Assembly (NCBI RefSeq): GCF_030867145.1
Contig: NC_134429.1
Location: 15,810,677 to 15,874,676 of the forward strand
From: Opisthocomus hoazin
Lineage: Eukaryota > Chordata > Aves > Opisthocomiformes > Opisthocomidae
DNA: 64,000 bases
Direction: 5' to 3'
Within the stretch, counting starts at the first letter, position 1, and each line of letters begins with the position of its first letter. Shown one piece after another: positions 31,801 to 41,800 of this stretch. The translations under genes were made by a program, and so were the position numbers. The notes beneath the pieces are model-generated. The model did not search any database and had not been told where the DNA came from. It was given only the letters and a program-made list of their open reading frames with translations.

Positions 31801-33309
31801 GGGTGCTGCGGGGACAAGCGGGGGTCAGGGTGGCCCCCTACCCCCAGCCAGCACCCATGGGTGCCCCCAGCACCCTGCTCACCGCAGCAGCAGGTGGAGG
31901 TGCTCCTGCTCATCGTACTTGAGGGAGAAGACGAGGTGGCCCAGCGCCGGGTCCAGGGAGTAGTAGTTGAAGTGCTCCTGCGGGGAGGGACCCAAGCGCC
32001 CACGACCGTGCTGATGGGTGCTCACGCGGGTGGGCACCCATGCCATGGGGCACCCATGCCCATGGGCACCAAGTTCCATGAGCACCCATGCCATGGGGCT
32101 ACCCACGCCCACAAGCACCAACATCCACGATCACCCATGCCGATGGGGCACCCATCTTACAGCCACTCGCAGGTTCCCCATGCCCATGGACACCCATGTC
32201 CACAAGCACCCCAACCCCAAGGGGTACCCATGTCCGTGAGCACCCACATTTGCAGATATCACCACCCTAGGAGCACCTACTCTCATGGGCTCACACGCAG
32301 TAGGCCACCCATACCCGTTAGCACCCATGCCATGGGTCACCCAGGCTCCTGAGCACCCATACCCATGGGGCACCCATGTCCATGAGCACCCATACCCACA
32401 GATACCCACACCCATGCATCACCCACGTCCATGAGCACCCATACACGATCTCCCATGCCATGGGGCATCCAGGTCCATCAGCATCCATGAGCATCCGTGC
32501 CATGGATCACCAGGTTCCTGAGCACCCATACCCATGAGCACCCATACTTAAAGAGCCCCCACACCCACCCATGCCCATGGGGAACCCATGTCCATGAGCA
32601 CCCATAGCCATAGGTGCCCTCACCCATGCATCACCCATGTCTATGAGCACCTATACCTATAGTCACCCATTCTCATGCATCACCCATGTCCACGAGCACC
32701 CATACACGAGCTCCCATGCCATGGGGCACCCAGGTCCATCAGCACCCATGCCTGTATGTACCCACACCCGTGTCCATGAGCAACTCCATGCCCTCGTGCA
32801 CCCGTGGGGAACCCACCCACTGCAAGCACCCACGTCTGGAGCACCCGTGGGGCCTCACCTTGCCCAAGAAGTGCTTGCGGTAGATCTTGGCCGTGTGGTT
32901 GCCCTCCAGCCTTGCCCGGGTGCTGGTTGCTGGGGTGAGGGGGGACTCGGGTGCCTCGCTCAGCTGGTGGTTGGTGCCCTCGATCCAGTAACCCCCAAAC
33001 TGGGGCAGGAGGATGAGTGGGAACGGCCCCTCCCGGCCCAGGACCTGCACCCACAAGCGCGGTGGGTGCTCCGGCCGGCCACCCATCGACCCACCCAGCC
33101 GCTCGCCTGCCCTTGCACCCATCTTTGGGGGGGTGTTGGGGGGTGCCCTACCTCATGCACGCTGGGGTAGGGGATGTAGTCCTCCTCCGTCTGCAGGACA
33201 ACGGGGTGGGTGAAGACCTTGCTAGCACCCATGGGTGCTAGCTGGGTGCCCCCACCTCAGCGATGCCTACCTTGAGTGGTGGGGGGACGGCATGGCGCTG
33301 CTGGGCCAT
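25862..33309 (-). CDS. RAP1GAP: Rap1 GTPase-activating protein 1
   Basis: Cytosolic protein that speeds GTP hydrolysis by Rap1. Coding exons 5' to 3': 33271-33309, 33152-33190, 32859-33044, 31883-31977, 31727-31805, 31593-31646, 31434-31517, 31257-31357, 31044-31173, 29723-29878, 29564-29635, 29392-29478, 28192-28329, 27566-27634, 27372-27481, 27224-27298, 26243-26336, 26081 (or 26093)-26162, 25862-25998. All phases join and give about 604-608 residues (human 663). The RapGAP domain is complete, including [22 protein letters not shown] and the catalytic asparagine in VFQDENTPF. The Ser-rich C-terminal part ends near EIKIQLE. The start ATG at 33309 is the first in frame; an upstream exon adding a fuller GoLoco motif may exist. 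The last four exons use poor donors and are less sure; the final exon might instead splice at 25931 (GTGAGG). Confidence 0.9.
26630..27175. repeat. Minisatellite in RAP1GAP intron 17
   Basis: About 30 short units of 17-24 bases built from CCCCATCCCAGTGCCAC and CCCTCCAGTCCC, which alternate in irregular order. It occupies most of the intron between 27224 and 26336. Confidence 0.85.
27372..27634 (-). CDS. RAP1GAP: RAP1GAP twin exons with repeated LLVPG...RRGSAIG module
   Basis: Two adjacent exons encode versions of one module. Exon 27566-27634 reads [19 protein letters not shown] and then SVEE; exon 27372-27481 reads [19 protein letters not shown] and then [17 protein letters not shown]. Both have the form LLVPG, a basic stretch, a RR(G/S)SAIG site and an acidic end; the RRxS sites are possible basophilic-kinase (PKA-type) targets. 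The first exon is a whole number of codons and could be skipped without a frame shift. I recall a similar doublet in mammalian Rap1GAP proteins, so the duplication is probably old. Confidence 0.85.
27640..28060. promoter_or_regulatory. GC-box array in RAP1GAP intron 14
   Basis: The intron between 28192 and 27634 is packed with Sp1/KLF-type words: GGGGCGGGG or GGGCGGGGC near 27707, 27747, 27770 and 27931, and GGGGGCGTGTCC repeatedly from 27952. From about 27952 to 28055 a 35-base unit holding GGGGCGGGGCATTCAGG is repeated three times. It may be an internal promoter or simply a GC-rich repeat; nothing in the sequence decides this. Confidence 0.4.
28430..29345. repeat. CAGCACCCA minisatellite, RAP1GAP intron 13
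   Basis: Around 900 bases of 9-base units (CAGCACCCA, CAGCACCCG and variants) with interspersed GGCAGG and CTGCTGCAG words, between the exons at 29392 and 28329. The 9-base period is a multiple of three, so frames of about 500 codons are open on both strands (for example minus 28012-29616). The true exon 28192-28329 lies inside that shadow frame, but the rest is not protein-like. Confidence 0.9.
29723..31173 (-). CDS. RAP1GAP: RAP1GAP catalytic-core exons
   Basis: Exon 31044-31173 encodes [19 protein letters not shown] through [11 protein letters not shown]. Exon 29723-29878 encodes [20 protein letters not shown] and [16 protein letters not shown]. The asparagine of QDENTPF is the 'Asn thumb' that supplies catalysis in RapGAPs, which lack the arginine finger of RasGAPs. 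Both exons are close to human in sequence. They are separated by an intron of about 1.16 kb made almost wholly of minisatellite. Confidence 0.95.
30050..31015. repeat. Composite minisatellite, RAP1GAP intron 10
   Basis: From 30050 to 30400 there are copies of a ~58-base unit containing CAGCACCCATGGGTGCCCC and TGGGGGTTCTGC. From about 30490 to 30960 a second family of ~46-base units (CCCAGCACCCTGGAGTGCCC) is further duplicated: a 188-base block starts at 30515 and again at 30703. It fills the intron between 31044 and 29878. Confidence 0.9.
32000..32830. repeat. GAGCACCCATG minisatellite, RAP1GAP intron 4
   Basis: Irregular array of 10-25-base units around GAGCACCCATG, CCATGGGGCACCCATG and CATGTCCATGAGCACC. 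Many units contain or neighbour the palindrome CCATGG. It occupies the intron between the exons at 32859 and 31977. Confidence 0.85.
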
Positions 33310-33310
33310 C

Positions 33311-34260
33311 CTGCTACCCTGCGGGAGATGGGGGCTGTGGGTGGCCATCACCCTGCCGCGGAGGATGGGCACCCTTGGGTGGGGGCTTACCTCGGGGGGG
33401 AGTGGCAGAGGGGGGGGGTGGTGCCAGTTGGGGACGGGTCTAGGTAGCCCGGAGGGGTCCAGGGGTGTCCATGGTGCTTCTTGGGGGAGAGGAGAGCTCC
33501 CCCCCAGCTCCTCAACGCGACGCCTGGCCGCTCGGGCAGCGGCGTTGCCCCTGAAGCCTACTGATGGCAGCAAGCCAAGCGCCACCTTGCCGGCTGCCGG
33601 GAGCCGTCGGGCCAGGGGCAGCGGGTGCCGGGTCACTACATGGGGGGGTTGGGGGGGGGGTCCCCGGCTGCTCAGACCCCCCCCCCCCCATCTCACCCGC
33701 CCCCCCACCCCGAAGGGCGCCCTCTGCGGGCGGGAGGCGGCGCGGCGCGGGGCAGCACCACGGACAGCGCCGGGCACGCAGAGCCACGGACACCCCCCCC
33801 CCTTCGGCACCCCCCCCAGCACCCAACGGGGGGGGGGGGTGGGCAGGCCCGGAGGGGAGGGTGGGGGTAGAACCTGGGGGGAGGGGGGCGTGTTGGACCC
33901 AGATGTGGGGCCGGGCTGGGGGGAGGACACATGGGGGGGGCAGATTGCGGGAACTGGGCTGGGGGGGGGAGCAGATGGGGGGGGAAGAAAGGGGGGGGGA
34001 GAATTTGGGGTAGCCCGGGGGGGGGGTAATTAATGTGGGAGATATTGGGGGGGGAGGATGGGGGATACACAGGGGGGGCTGATCCCCCCCCCCCCCCGCC
34101 CGCCGGGGTCCCCCCGCCCAGGCCCGGAGCATCCCCCCCCCGGTACCGGAGCGGCTGAAGGTCACCGGGGGACGGGCCCCCCCCCGGTACTGCGCTGGGA
34201 TGGGGGGGGACCTCTTCGGGGGGGGTCGGGACCCCCCGCTCCTTGCGGCGCGGCACTTAC
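33311..34260. other. RAP1GAP: RAP1GAP intron 1 (proposed)
   Basis: Between the donor at 34260 and the acceptor before 33310. It is GC-rich, with many G runs of 7-11 bases from 33640 to 34110. No coding exon with a supported frame was found, although an upstream exon completing a GoLoco motif would be expected here or beyond. Confidence 0.45.
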
Positions 34261-34385
34261 CGGGGGGCGGCGGGGCCGGGGCTGCCGCCGGAGCCGGTAC
34301 CGGAGCGGAGCGGAGCGGGGCCCCGGAGCCCGCAGACACCGCGCGCGTCACGTGCGGAGGGGCGGGGCGGGCCCTCCGGGGGCGG
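34261..34385 (-). promoter_or_regulatory. RAP1GAP: CpG-rich promoter and non-coding first exon of RAP1GAP
   Basis: CpG-dense sequence with a strong minus-strand donor (GTAAGT) whose exon side ends at 34261. The ATG-bearing exon 33271-33310 has an acceptor 1 base before its ATG, so an upstream exon must exist and this is the best candidate. A perfect E-box CACGTG lies at 34349-34354. The transcription start itself is not visible. Confidence 0.55.
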
Positions 34386-34805
34386 CGGGCACCGGGCACC
34401 GGCACCGGAACCGGGAACGGCACCAGGGAACCGGGAAACCGGGAACCGGCACCGGCACCGGGAACTGGCACCGGGAACCGGGAAACCGGGAACGGCAACC
34501 GGCACCAGGAAGGGCACTAGGAACCGGCACTGGGGAACGGGGAAACCGGCACTGGAACCAGGCACCGGCACCAGGGAACCGGGCACTGGCACTAGGGAAC
34601 CGGGAACTGGCACTGGGAACCGGTACCGGGGAACCGGGCACTGGCACTGGGGAACCGGCGAACGGGGAAACCAGCACCGGAACCGGGCACTGGCACTGGG
34701 AACCGGCCCTGGAACCGGGGACTGGGGAACTGGCACCGGGAAACCGGCACCAGGGAAGCGGGGAACCACACTGGAACTGGGGACCGGCACTGGGGACCCA
34801 GCGCT
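34385..34805. repeat. CCGGCACCGGGAA minisatellite upstream of RAP1GAP
   Basis: About 35 copies of a 6-14-base unit family (ACCGGCACCGG, GGGAACCGG, GGCACTGGGAA) directly upstream of the RAP1GAP first exon. CpG-rich in its first half, more CpG-depleted (CCGG to CTGG) further right. Confidence 0.9.
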
Positions 34806-35166
34806 TGGGACAGAATCACCCCCAGCCCAGGACCCCCCCCGGCCATGGTGTGTCCCCCCCCCCCGCCCCCCCCATGCATCCCCACAGCCTGGGGGACCCC
34901 CAGATCCCTCCCCCCCCCCGCACCCCTCCCCGGGACACCCAGGGCCCCCCCAGCACCCATCTCCCCCCCAGTGCGGGGAGGGGCTGGGGGTGCTCCCGCA
35001 GCTCTGACACCCACAAACCCCCCCCAGGCCGGGGAGGGGTCCCCGCTGCCCCCCGACCCCGCAGCACCCACAGCCCTTGGGGGGTCACCCCGGGTGATGG
35101 GGGCTGACGAGGGGCCAGGGTGGGTGACAGGCGCTGTCACGAGGCTTCCAGGGCTCCAAGAACAAT
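34806..35166. other. Spacer between RAP1GAP and USP48
   Basis: C-rich sequence with several C runs of 7-12 bases. No gene signal seen. Confidence 0.45.
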
Positions 35167-35172
35167 TTTAAT
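35167..35172 (-). terminator. USP48: Distal poly(A) signal candidate of USP48
   Basis: ATTAAA on the minus strand in A/T-rich context about 1.46 kb after the USP48 stop codon. A proximal ATTAAA is at 36558-36563, only about 70 bases past the stop. If the distal site is used, 35173-36630 is 3' UTR. Confidence 0.45.
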
Positions 35173-36630
35173 TCCGATAACGCTCGCAATTAACAGACAG
35201 AACGGTAACGGGGCCCCCCCTCGCACCCACGCCCCCCACCGAGGGACTTGGGTTTTGCCAACGGCGTCAGCTCGAGGAAGAGATTTTTTGGAACATTAAA
35301 ACAACAAAAAAATTGAACAGCAAATTTGAAAAACTCAACGGGATTCCCAGGGAGGAGCGAGGGCTCCAGTCCGGGGAGCGGTGATGCTCCCGCCCGCGGC
35401 TGGGGGAGGGAGGGGCTTTGGGGCCAACGCCGTCGCCCTGGGGAAGACGCGGGGCCTCCGAGCCCCCCCCAAAAGAGGGGACCCCCGCCCCGTGCTCGGC
35501 CGAAGGGCAGCCGTGAGTCTTCGGATTGAAGAAAAAAAGAACATTTAAAAGGCGGGGTTGGGGGGCTGGCGGGATGGGGTGCGATGGGATGGGGTGGGAT
35601 GGGTGCCCCCCACCCCGCCCCCCTCCCACCCCCCAACTCCGGCCAGCCTTTAGAAAAATCCAGCTTTGAACAAAATCCAACTCTCCGCCTCGCGTTTCGC
35701 CGCCGAAAAGGCGGCAAAGGAAGAGGGAACGTCGAACGTGTGCGGCGACGCCTCGACGGCGCCGATGTTGAAGCCCGGCCACGGTGCGCGGGAGCTACAG
35801 ACGCGGGGGGAAAGAAGCAGCAACCCTAAAATGCCGAGTGCGTTCCTGGAAAACGAGGAGAACGGAGGGAGAAAACCCAGCCCTGCCCCCAGGAAGCGCG
35901 CCGCCCTCTGCGCCGTCGCCAGTTCCCCCCCCGGCACGGGGCAACGGCGCGGGCGGCAGTCGCGGACTGGAGGAAAACGCCGTTATCAAAAGTTGTTAAA
36001 ATACCCCGTTTCTAAAAAAAAAAAAGCCAGTTCAGGCAGAGCGAGCGGTTAGTGAAAGCTCAGCCAACGCTGGGCCGCGGGAGGCGGGGGGGAGCAGCCC
36101 CCCGCTGCCGTGTGGGGTTAAATAGATGATTATTATTTTTTTTTTTATAATTTTTTTGGTGATTTTTTTTTTTTTATCTGAAAGAGCTAGACATTCCTCA
36201 CGAGCAACGACGTCTTCACTTCCATGCGGTGAAAGATGGCGGACGGGAGCCGGGGTGGTCGGTAAGCAGGTTACGCCCAAGGAGCGGCGGGAGAACGGCT
36301 CGCCGCGGATCGCCGGGAGAACGCCGCCGCCGCCGCCCGCGCTCCCGCCGCCGCGCGGCTCCCCGGCCTTCCCGTCGCTTCCCGAAACCCCGCGCGGGGA
36401 AGGCGGGCGCAGGCAGGCCGTCCCTCAGTGCAATCTGCTTCGGCGTAAGGCATCTTCCGTTCGCTGGGGGGGGGGCAGGCCTTTCGCGATGGGTTTCTGC
36501 TTCCGGAAGAGTCAAAGAGTTCAGTCCCGCGTCCACCTTATCTTTTTTTTTTTTTTCTTTTAATGCCCTACCATGGCCAAATCCTCTTCCCTCCGGGTCG
36601 CTCCCTCCTTCGCCAACGCTGGCAGAACCA
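35173..36630 (-). other. USP48: USP48 3' UTR (inferred)
   Basis: Non-coding sequence after the USP48 stop. It contains T/A runs at 36012-36023 and 36124-36176 and, unusually for a 3' UTR, a CpG-dense block at 36230-36440. Extent depends on which poly(A) signal is used. Confidence 0.45.
36200..36440 (+). promoter_or_regulatory. Possible CpG-island promoter on the plus strand
   Basis: A CpG-dense block carries an ETS-type ACTTCC at 36218-36223 and a YY1-type AAGATGGCGG at 36233-36242, a pairing typical of start sites of housekeeping genes. The ATG inside the YY1 word opens a short frame (MADGSRGG) that meets a GTAAGC donor at 36262. This resembles a first exon of a plus-strand transcript running antisense into USP48. 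No downstream exon was identified, so this is a suggestion only. Confidence 0.3.
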
Positions 36631-38805
36631 TCAGTGTCCAAGCAAACCAGTCCCTGGGGAGGAAAGCACCAGTGCGAGGTGACGCCGCTTCCAGGACGGA
36701 GGGGACGCCAGCGCGGGCTTACGGGGAAAAGCGGGGTGGGGTGGGGGGGAACCCCCAGACTCACCTTTAAAGCCCTCTTCGGGCATACAGACTGGGGCCG
36801 GAAAGAGAAAGGCGCGGCGTTAGAAGTCGTTTCCAGAAGGATCTTACGCCCGCGTGGCGGCGGAGCGCCCACCCTCCCGCCGGCAGCCGCAGGGACCCAC
36901 CGACGTCCCCATTTTCCACCTTCACACCCCAAATCCGACCCAAGCCCTGGCCGCCAGCCCCCCCCCAAACCCCGAAGCCTTCCCGGTGTGCGTCCCCCCC
37001 CGCCTCACCCTGCATAACGTCGTCCATCGCCGCGTAATCAGCAATTGGTTCGTCAGCCTGGGAAAACCAAAGCGAGCAGGGGATTAACGAGGAAGCGGCC
37101 TCGTCGGGAAGCTCGCAGCGCGAGCGGCGCGGCTCGAGGGGAGCGGGGACCGGGCCCCTCGCCCAAACACTGCCGGGGAGCAAGCGGGGAGGACTCGCTC
37201 CCTCACTGCGCTGTCTTTTGGGCCGGTCCGCGCACAGCTCAGCAGCAGAGGCCAGCTAATAAACACTCTTTAAAATAAATTTTAAAAGATACAAAAAAAT
37301 AAAATAATAAAATATAAAAAAATTAAAAAACAAAGAGTAAAATATATTAAAAATATAAAAAGAAAAAGAAAAAATAAAAATAAAAATATATAACAATATA
37401 AAAATAAAAATATAAAAATATAAATATAAAAACAAAAATATGTAAAAAATATAAAAATTAAAAAGACAAAAATAAAAATATAAAAATAAAAATATTAAAA
37501 ATATAAAAATAAAAATAAATAAAAATATAAAAAAATAAAATATAAAAAATAAAAAATATAAAAATAAAAAATATAAAAAATTTAAAAAATAAAAAAAATT
37601 AAAAAAAAAAAGTGAAATAAAGAGGGTTTTCCCCCTCCAAGCAGCAGCTCCAGGAGGAACTCGTCAGGTTGCCGAGCAGTGGCAGGCGGGCATGTGTAGC
37701 GCACGGCGGTTTTCCCCCGCGCCGCGCCGCGCTTTCCCTTTGCTTGTATGAAAATCGGGTCAGGCCGCTGCCGCGTTCGCCTTCGCAGCCCCAGCCTCGC
37801 GTTACCTTCAACAAAATGACGGACTCGGGGATGACTCCCAGGCTGCCAAGCGTGGCGGTGTCGTCGCTCAGCATCTTCCCGTCGATGGACAAGTTCTGGT
37901 CGAAGGGAGCAACTGAAAATGCATGCATGATCTGGGCCAACACAATGAGACACGCTGACTTTGTGCGCAGGGGAAACACCGTACCGCCGCGCCACGCGAA
38001 AACGCCGCGTCCCGCAGAGCCACGCCCGGCCTTCCGACGCCGCGCGGGGCTGTCCCGCTCTCCCTCCGTCCCCTCCCCGCCGCCGGCTCCTTGTTTCACG
38101 TCCTCTCGCTCGAGACGACTCGCTCCTCGGAGGAAAAACCACCTTACCTGTATTTTCAGCTCTTTCAGCGTCTGGTTAGCGGAAACGAGCAGCGCTTTCT
38201 CCCCTCGGACTTTCCGGTGCCGGGTGCTCCGCCTGATGCCTTGCTTTTGGTAAGCGACGTAGCTCTGGTGCGAGATCTTCTGGCGTTTCACGCCGCCGTC
38301 GGCCTAGAAACGAGAGGCAAAGAACAAAATCAGGAGCTGAAGGCTGGGAGCGGGGGAACAACCCCTCCTGGCCCCAGCTGGCGTTTCGGTCGCGCGAGGG
38401 GAGGCACGACGCGCCGCAAAGCCCCTTCGAAAGCGAGGCTGGAGCGGAGCGAAGGGCTTGCCTCGGGACCGCGGTGCCTGCCGTTGAACGCCAGCGCGGG
38501 GCCACGCGCACCGGTCACCGCCGGCATCCGACCTCTCCGAAACCACAGCGATGGCGGGGGTACGGCCGCCAACGCGGGGATTTAGGACGCCGCTGGTTTC
38601 GCCGGCCCGCGGCGAGCGGAGGAGGAGGGCTGTCCCGTCGCGCTGACTCACAGGGACGACGCAAAAAACCAAGGAACCTGGTGGGGGTTTTGATCTCTAC
38701 CTGGTTAAAATCTGGGTCTTGCTCCCCCTCTGGCTTGTTTTCCTCCCTTTCCTCTTCAGCTTCGGAGCTGCTCACGTTCAGCTCAGGAGCAGCGTCCTTC
38801 ATTAC
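36631..38805 (-). CDS. USP48: USP48 acidic linker, ubiquitin-like domain and C terminus
   Basis: Exon 38701-38805 encodes an acidic, Ser-rich stretch ([18 protein letters not shown]). Exon 38148-38303 encodes a basic patch ([13 protein letters not shown]) that may act as a nuclear localisation signal. Exons 38148-38303 and 37806-37931 together make the ubiquitin-like fold ([16 protein letters not shown] to IPESVILLK). Three small exons finish the protein; the last has only 23 coding bases and encodes the end of GTGLLGH, followed by TGA. Confidence 0.93.
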
Positions 38806-41800
38806 CTGAAGTCACAAAAATCATTCTCCGTAACCAACCCCGCGGCACCAAGACCCAGACCGTGGCCTCCCGGCGCGCAGCTCGCACCGAGGCGGAGCGG
38901 GAGCGACGCGGGGATCCGCTCCAGGCGCTCCGCAAAGGCCTGCTCCGCTCCTCCCCAGCTGCATCGAGGGACTCGGCTCCGGAGAACCAGGCTCTCCACC
39001 GAGCTGCAGGTGCTTCCTGCGGCTCCGGACCTGCCCTCCTCTCCAGGGAAAGTCTCCAGGGGCCTGGACTGATTTCTTTCCCATTAGCTGCCTGCGTCTG
39101 TGTTCGTTTAAGTGTATTACGAAAGCCCTAACGCGGAGAACGGAGCATTATCTGCGAATTAAGACACTTATCCATCCCTGCAGCAGACCGACCGAGGCAC
39201 TCGGCACCATTATTTATGGGTCTGGAGGTTGTAAGTAAATGAAATCTGAAAAATTTACACCAACGTATAAATGGAAGGGATGCTCAGCTCTGCGTAAGTC
39301 ACTGCAGGAGGCGTGGGATCTGCCGGCCGTGAATCCACGGCCACGCTTCGGCTGGAGCTGGGGTTTGCAGGAGCCCAGGAGACTGGCACGCTCTCCCATC
39401 CTGGATGCCCAAGAGCTCGCTTCTCCATCAACATATTTCCAATTAACGACGCAATCACAACCCCCAAACATCCAGCACCAACCGCAGCCTCCTCAGAGCC
39501 CTCCGGATTCCAGCAGTGCCGCCCTGCGCTGATTTTACACGGCTGCCGCTTCCCCGCCGCAGCGTCAGCCAGGGGAGGTACCGGGGGGCCGCAGAGCCGG
39601 GACGAGGGGATGGGAAACGCTCCCCAGTTTTGCAAATCCAAGCCAGCAGGGAAGGAAGCAGCGACTTCGAGCGCCGCAGTCCTCGCCGGCAGCGCTGCCA
39701 GCGGGCATTACTGCTGCTCCGCGTCTCGCCGAGGCTGCCCTGCTAACGAGGGATCTCACAGGCAAGCTCTCACCCCTTCTCTCCAACTCCAGCTGCTCGG
39801 TGAAGAACAGCTGCCTGGGTTTTGCCAGCCCCATGTGCGAGCAGAGTCCTGTCCAGCACCAGGGAAAAAATCCAACCCTCCCCCGCACCACAGCCTCGGG
39901 GTTCAGCCTCCAGACGGGCTGAACACCCGCAGCTGGTGGCTCACGAGCGGGCTGCGCGCTCTGCGTCTCACCACCGAGGGAGAAACCCCCCCAGCCTCCG
40001 GCGCCCCGCGGTTCTCCGGGCTCCAGCTCCTCCCTTCGGTTGGCAGGGAGGTGGAAATCGATGAGAGGCAAAAAAACCCCGCCACGCCGCAAAGGTGCGG
40101 GGAACGTCTTTCTCCGAGCTCGCCCAGGAGCTTTGGTTTCCCCCTCAAAGTGCAAAACAAGGAGGAGGACTGGCTTCAACCAGCTCTCGGGTACCTGTAC
40201 AGCCAGTTCGAGACCTGACCCTGATCCCTTCAGACACCAGCAAAGCAGAGGCACAACTGACAGCTTCGCAGGGGATCCTGAAAACCATCTCTACACTCAC
40301 TGCTGTTTCATCAGCATGGACGTTCAGGGCTTATTCCTACTCAGGAATAAACATCACTTGAGCAACCAAGGAAGGAAATGACAAATATTGGCGAGGAAGG
40401 AGAACAGGTAGAGCCTGCTAACACGATTATGAGGACAGAAGTGGTTACGACATCGCCTAAAACAATCAAAGTGAACACCCGCGAAGCTACCCGATAACGC
40501 AAAGGATTCCGTTTGGCAAAAGGAAGCCTTGAGGAGAGCAAAATTTTCAGCGCAGCTCCAGAGTTCTCCCATTTACTATTTTTGCCAAAGCAACAGCATC
40601 CACGAGTCGCAGAGCCGGGTGCTTTTCACCCGCAGAGAGCAGCCCTGCCCGCCAGCACCGGTCACCCAGCGTCCCCCAGCAGCAGGTCCCAGCCCCGCGG
40701 GGACGCAGCAGGCTGCGCCAGCCCTCTCGCCGCCGTGTTCCAGTCGTTATTTGGGTACTCGGTGCCGTTTCCGTTACACGAAACGGAGCCAGAATGAGCG
40801 AAGAGGGAGAGAGAGAGCCCGTACCTTTTTATTATCCACCACTTTATGGATGTAGATGGTTGCCTGGGTGTACTCACGCAGGTCCCGCTGCTGTTGGCAT
40901 AACAGCCCTTCTCTGCACTCCGGACAGAGTTCTGCGGAGGCACAAAGGAAAAATGCATTTACTTGCTTCCGCTCCCTGGAGACCCCTGCCCAACCCCTCT
41001 CACCGCTAACCCGGAGCGGATCACGCTAGCAGGGGCTCCTGTCAAGCTTGGGACCCCCTCAGATCCAAGCCTTTAGCCGAAAAAGAGCCATCTCTCGGGG
41101 AGCTGGCACCAAGTAGCAACCGAGCAGAGCACAGAGAGCAGCAAAAGGTTCACTCACGGGGCTCAGAGGTGTAAAGCGCGCCCTCGGGGTCCGCCCCGGC
41201 AGCTTGCGTTCGGGTGATTTTGATGACGTGATCCACGACAAAGAGTTTTTGAATCCTCTCCCACTCGCTGGGCCATATTAGAGCTATACTGTGCAAAGGA
41301 ACAAGAACATGCTTTATGACGTGGAAAAGCCAAGCCTTGAGCTCCTGAACAGCCTGCCCTTTTCTTTTTTGTCTGTTAATGAAAGAAAAGCTGCAAAAAT
41401 CAATTCCTAACTCCAGCTAGAGGGGAGGGCCCGTACGCCCAAGATAACAGGGTTAAGAGCAGCGTGTTATTAGTGACGCTGTTCTGCTCCAGGCGTGCTG
41501 GAGGGAGGACGGAGGAGGAGAGGAGTGGAAGATCTGCTGCTTTTAGTTCTGCATCACTGCAGAAGCAACGCTGCGGAGCATGAACTGCAGCCCAGCGCTC
41601 CGGGGGCAAGTCTCACGGAAAGCAAACCCTAAGCGAGCTGGATGTTTCCATGCCCCGCTCAAACCCAGGGTAGTTTATTGTCAGGAACTAGCCAAGCTGA
41701 AGTAAGCTCTCTTTTCTCCTAACCCAGCATCCTTTGACAATGTAGGTCTCGCCTTGTATGAAGGCTCAGGTGAGCCTCAGAATTAATTTTGTCCAAGGGA

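Noticed and set aside
35666-36052. Plus-strand 128-codon Lys/Arg-rich frame near the USP48 3' end
   Set aside because: No recognised domain, and it lies antisense in the inferred 3' UTR with no splice or promoter signal directly upstream.
36216-36968. Minus-strand 250-codon frame overlapping the last USP48 exons
   Set aside because: Wrong frame relative to the spliced protein; the true ends are the small exons 36765-36791 and 36631-36653, which give the conserved C terminus GTGLLGH.
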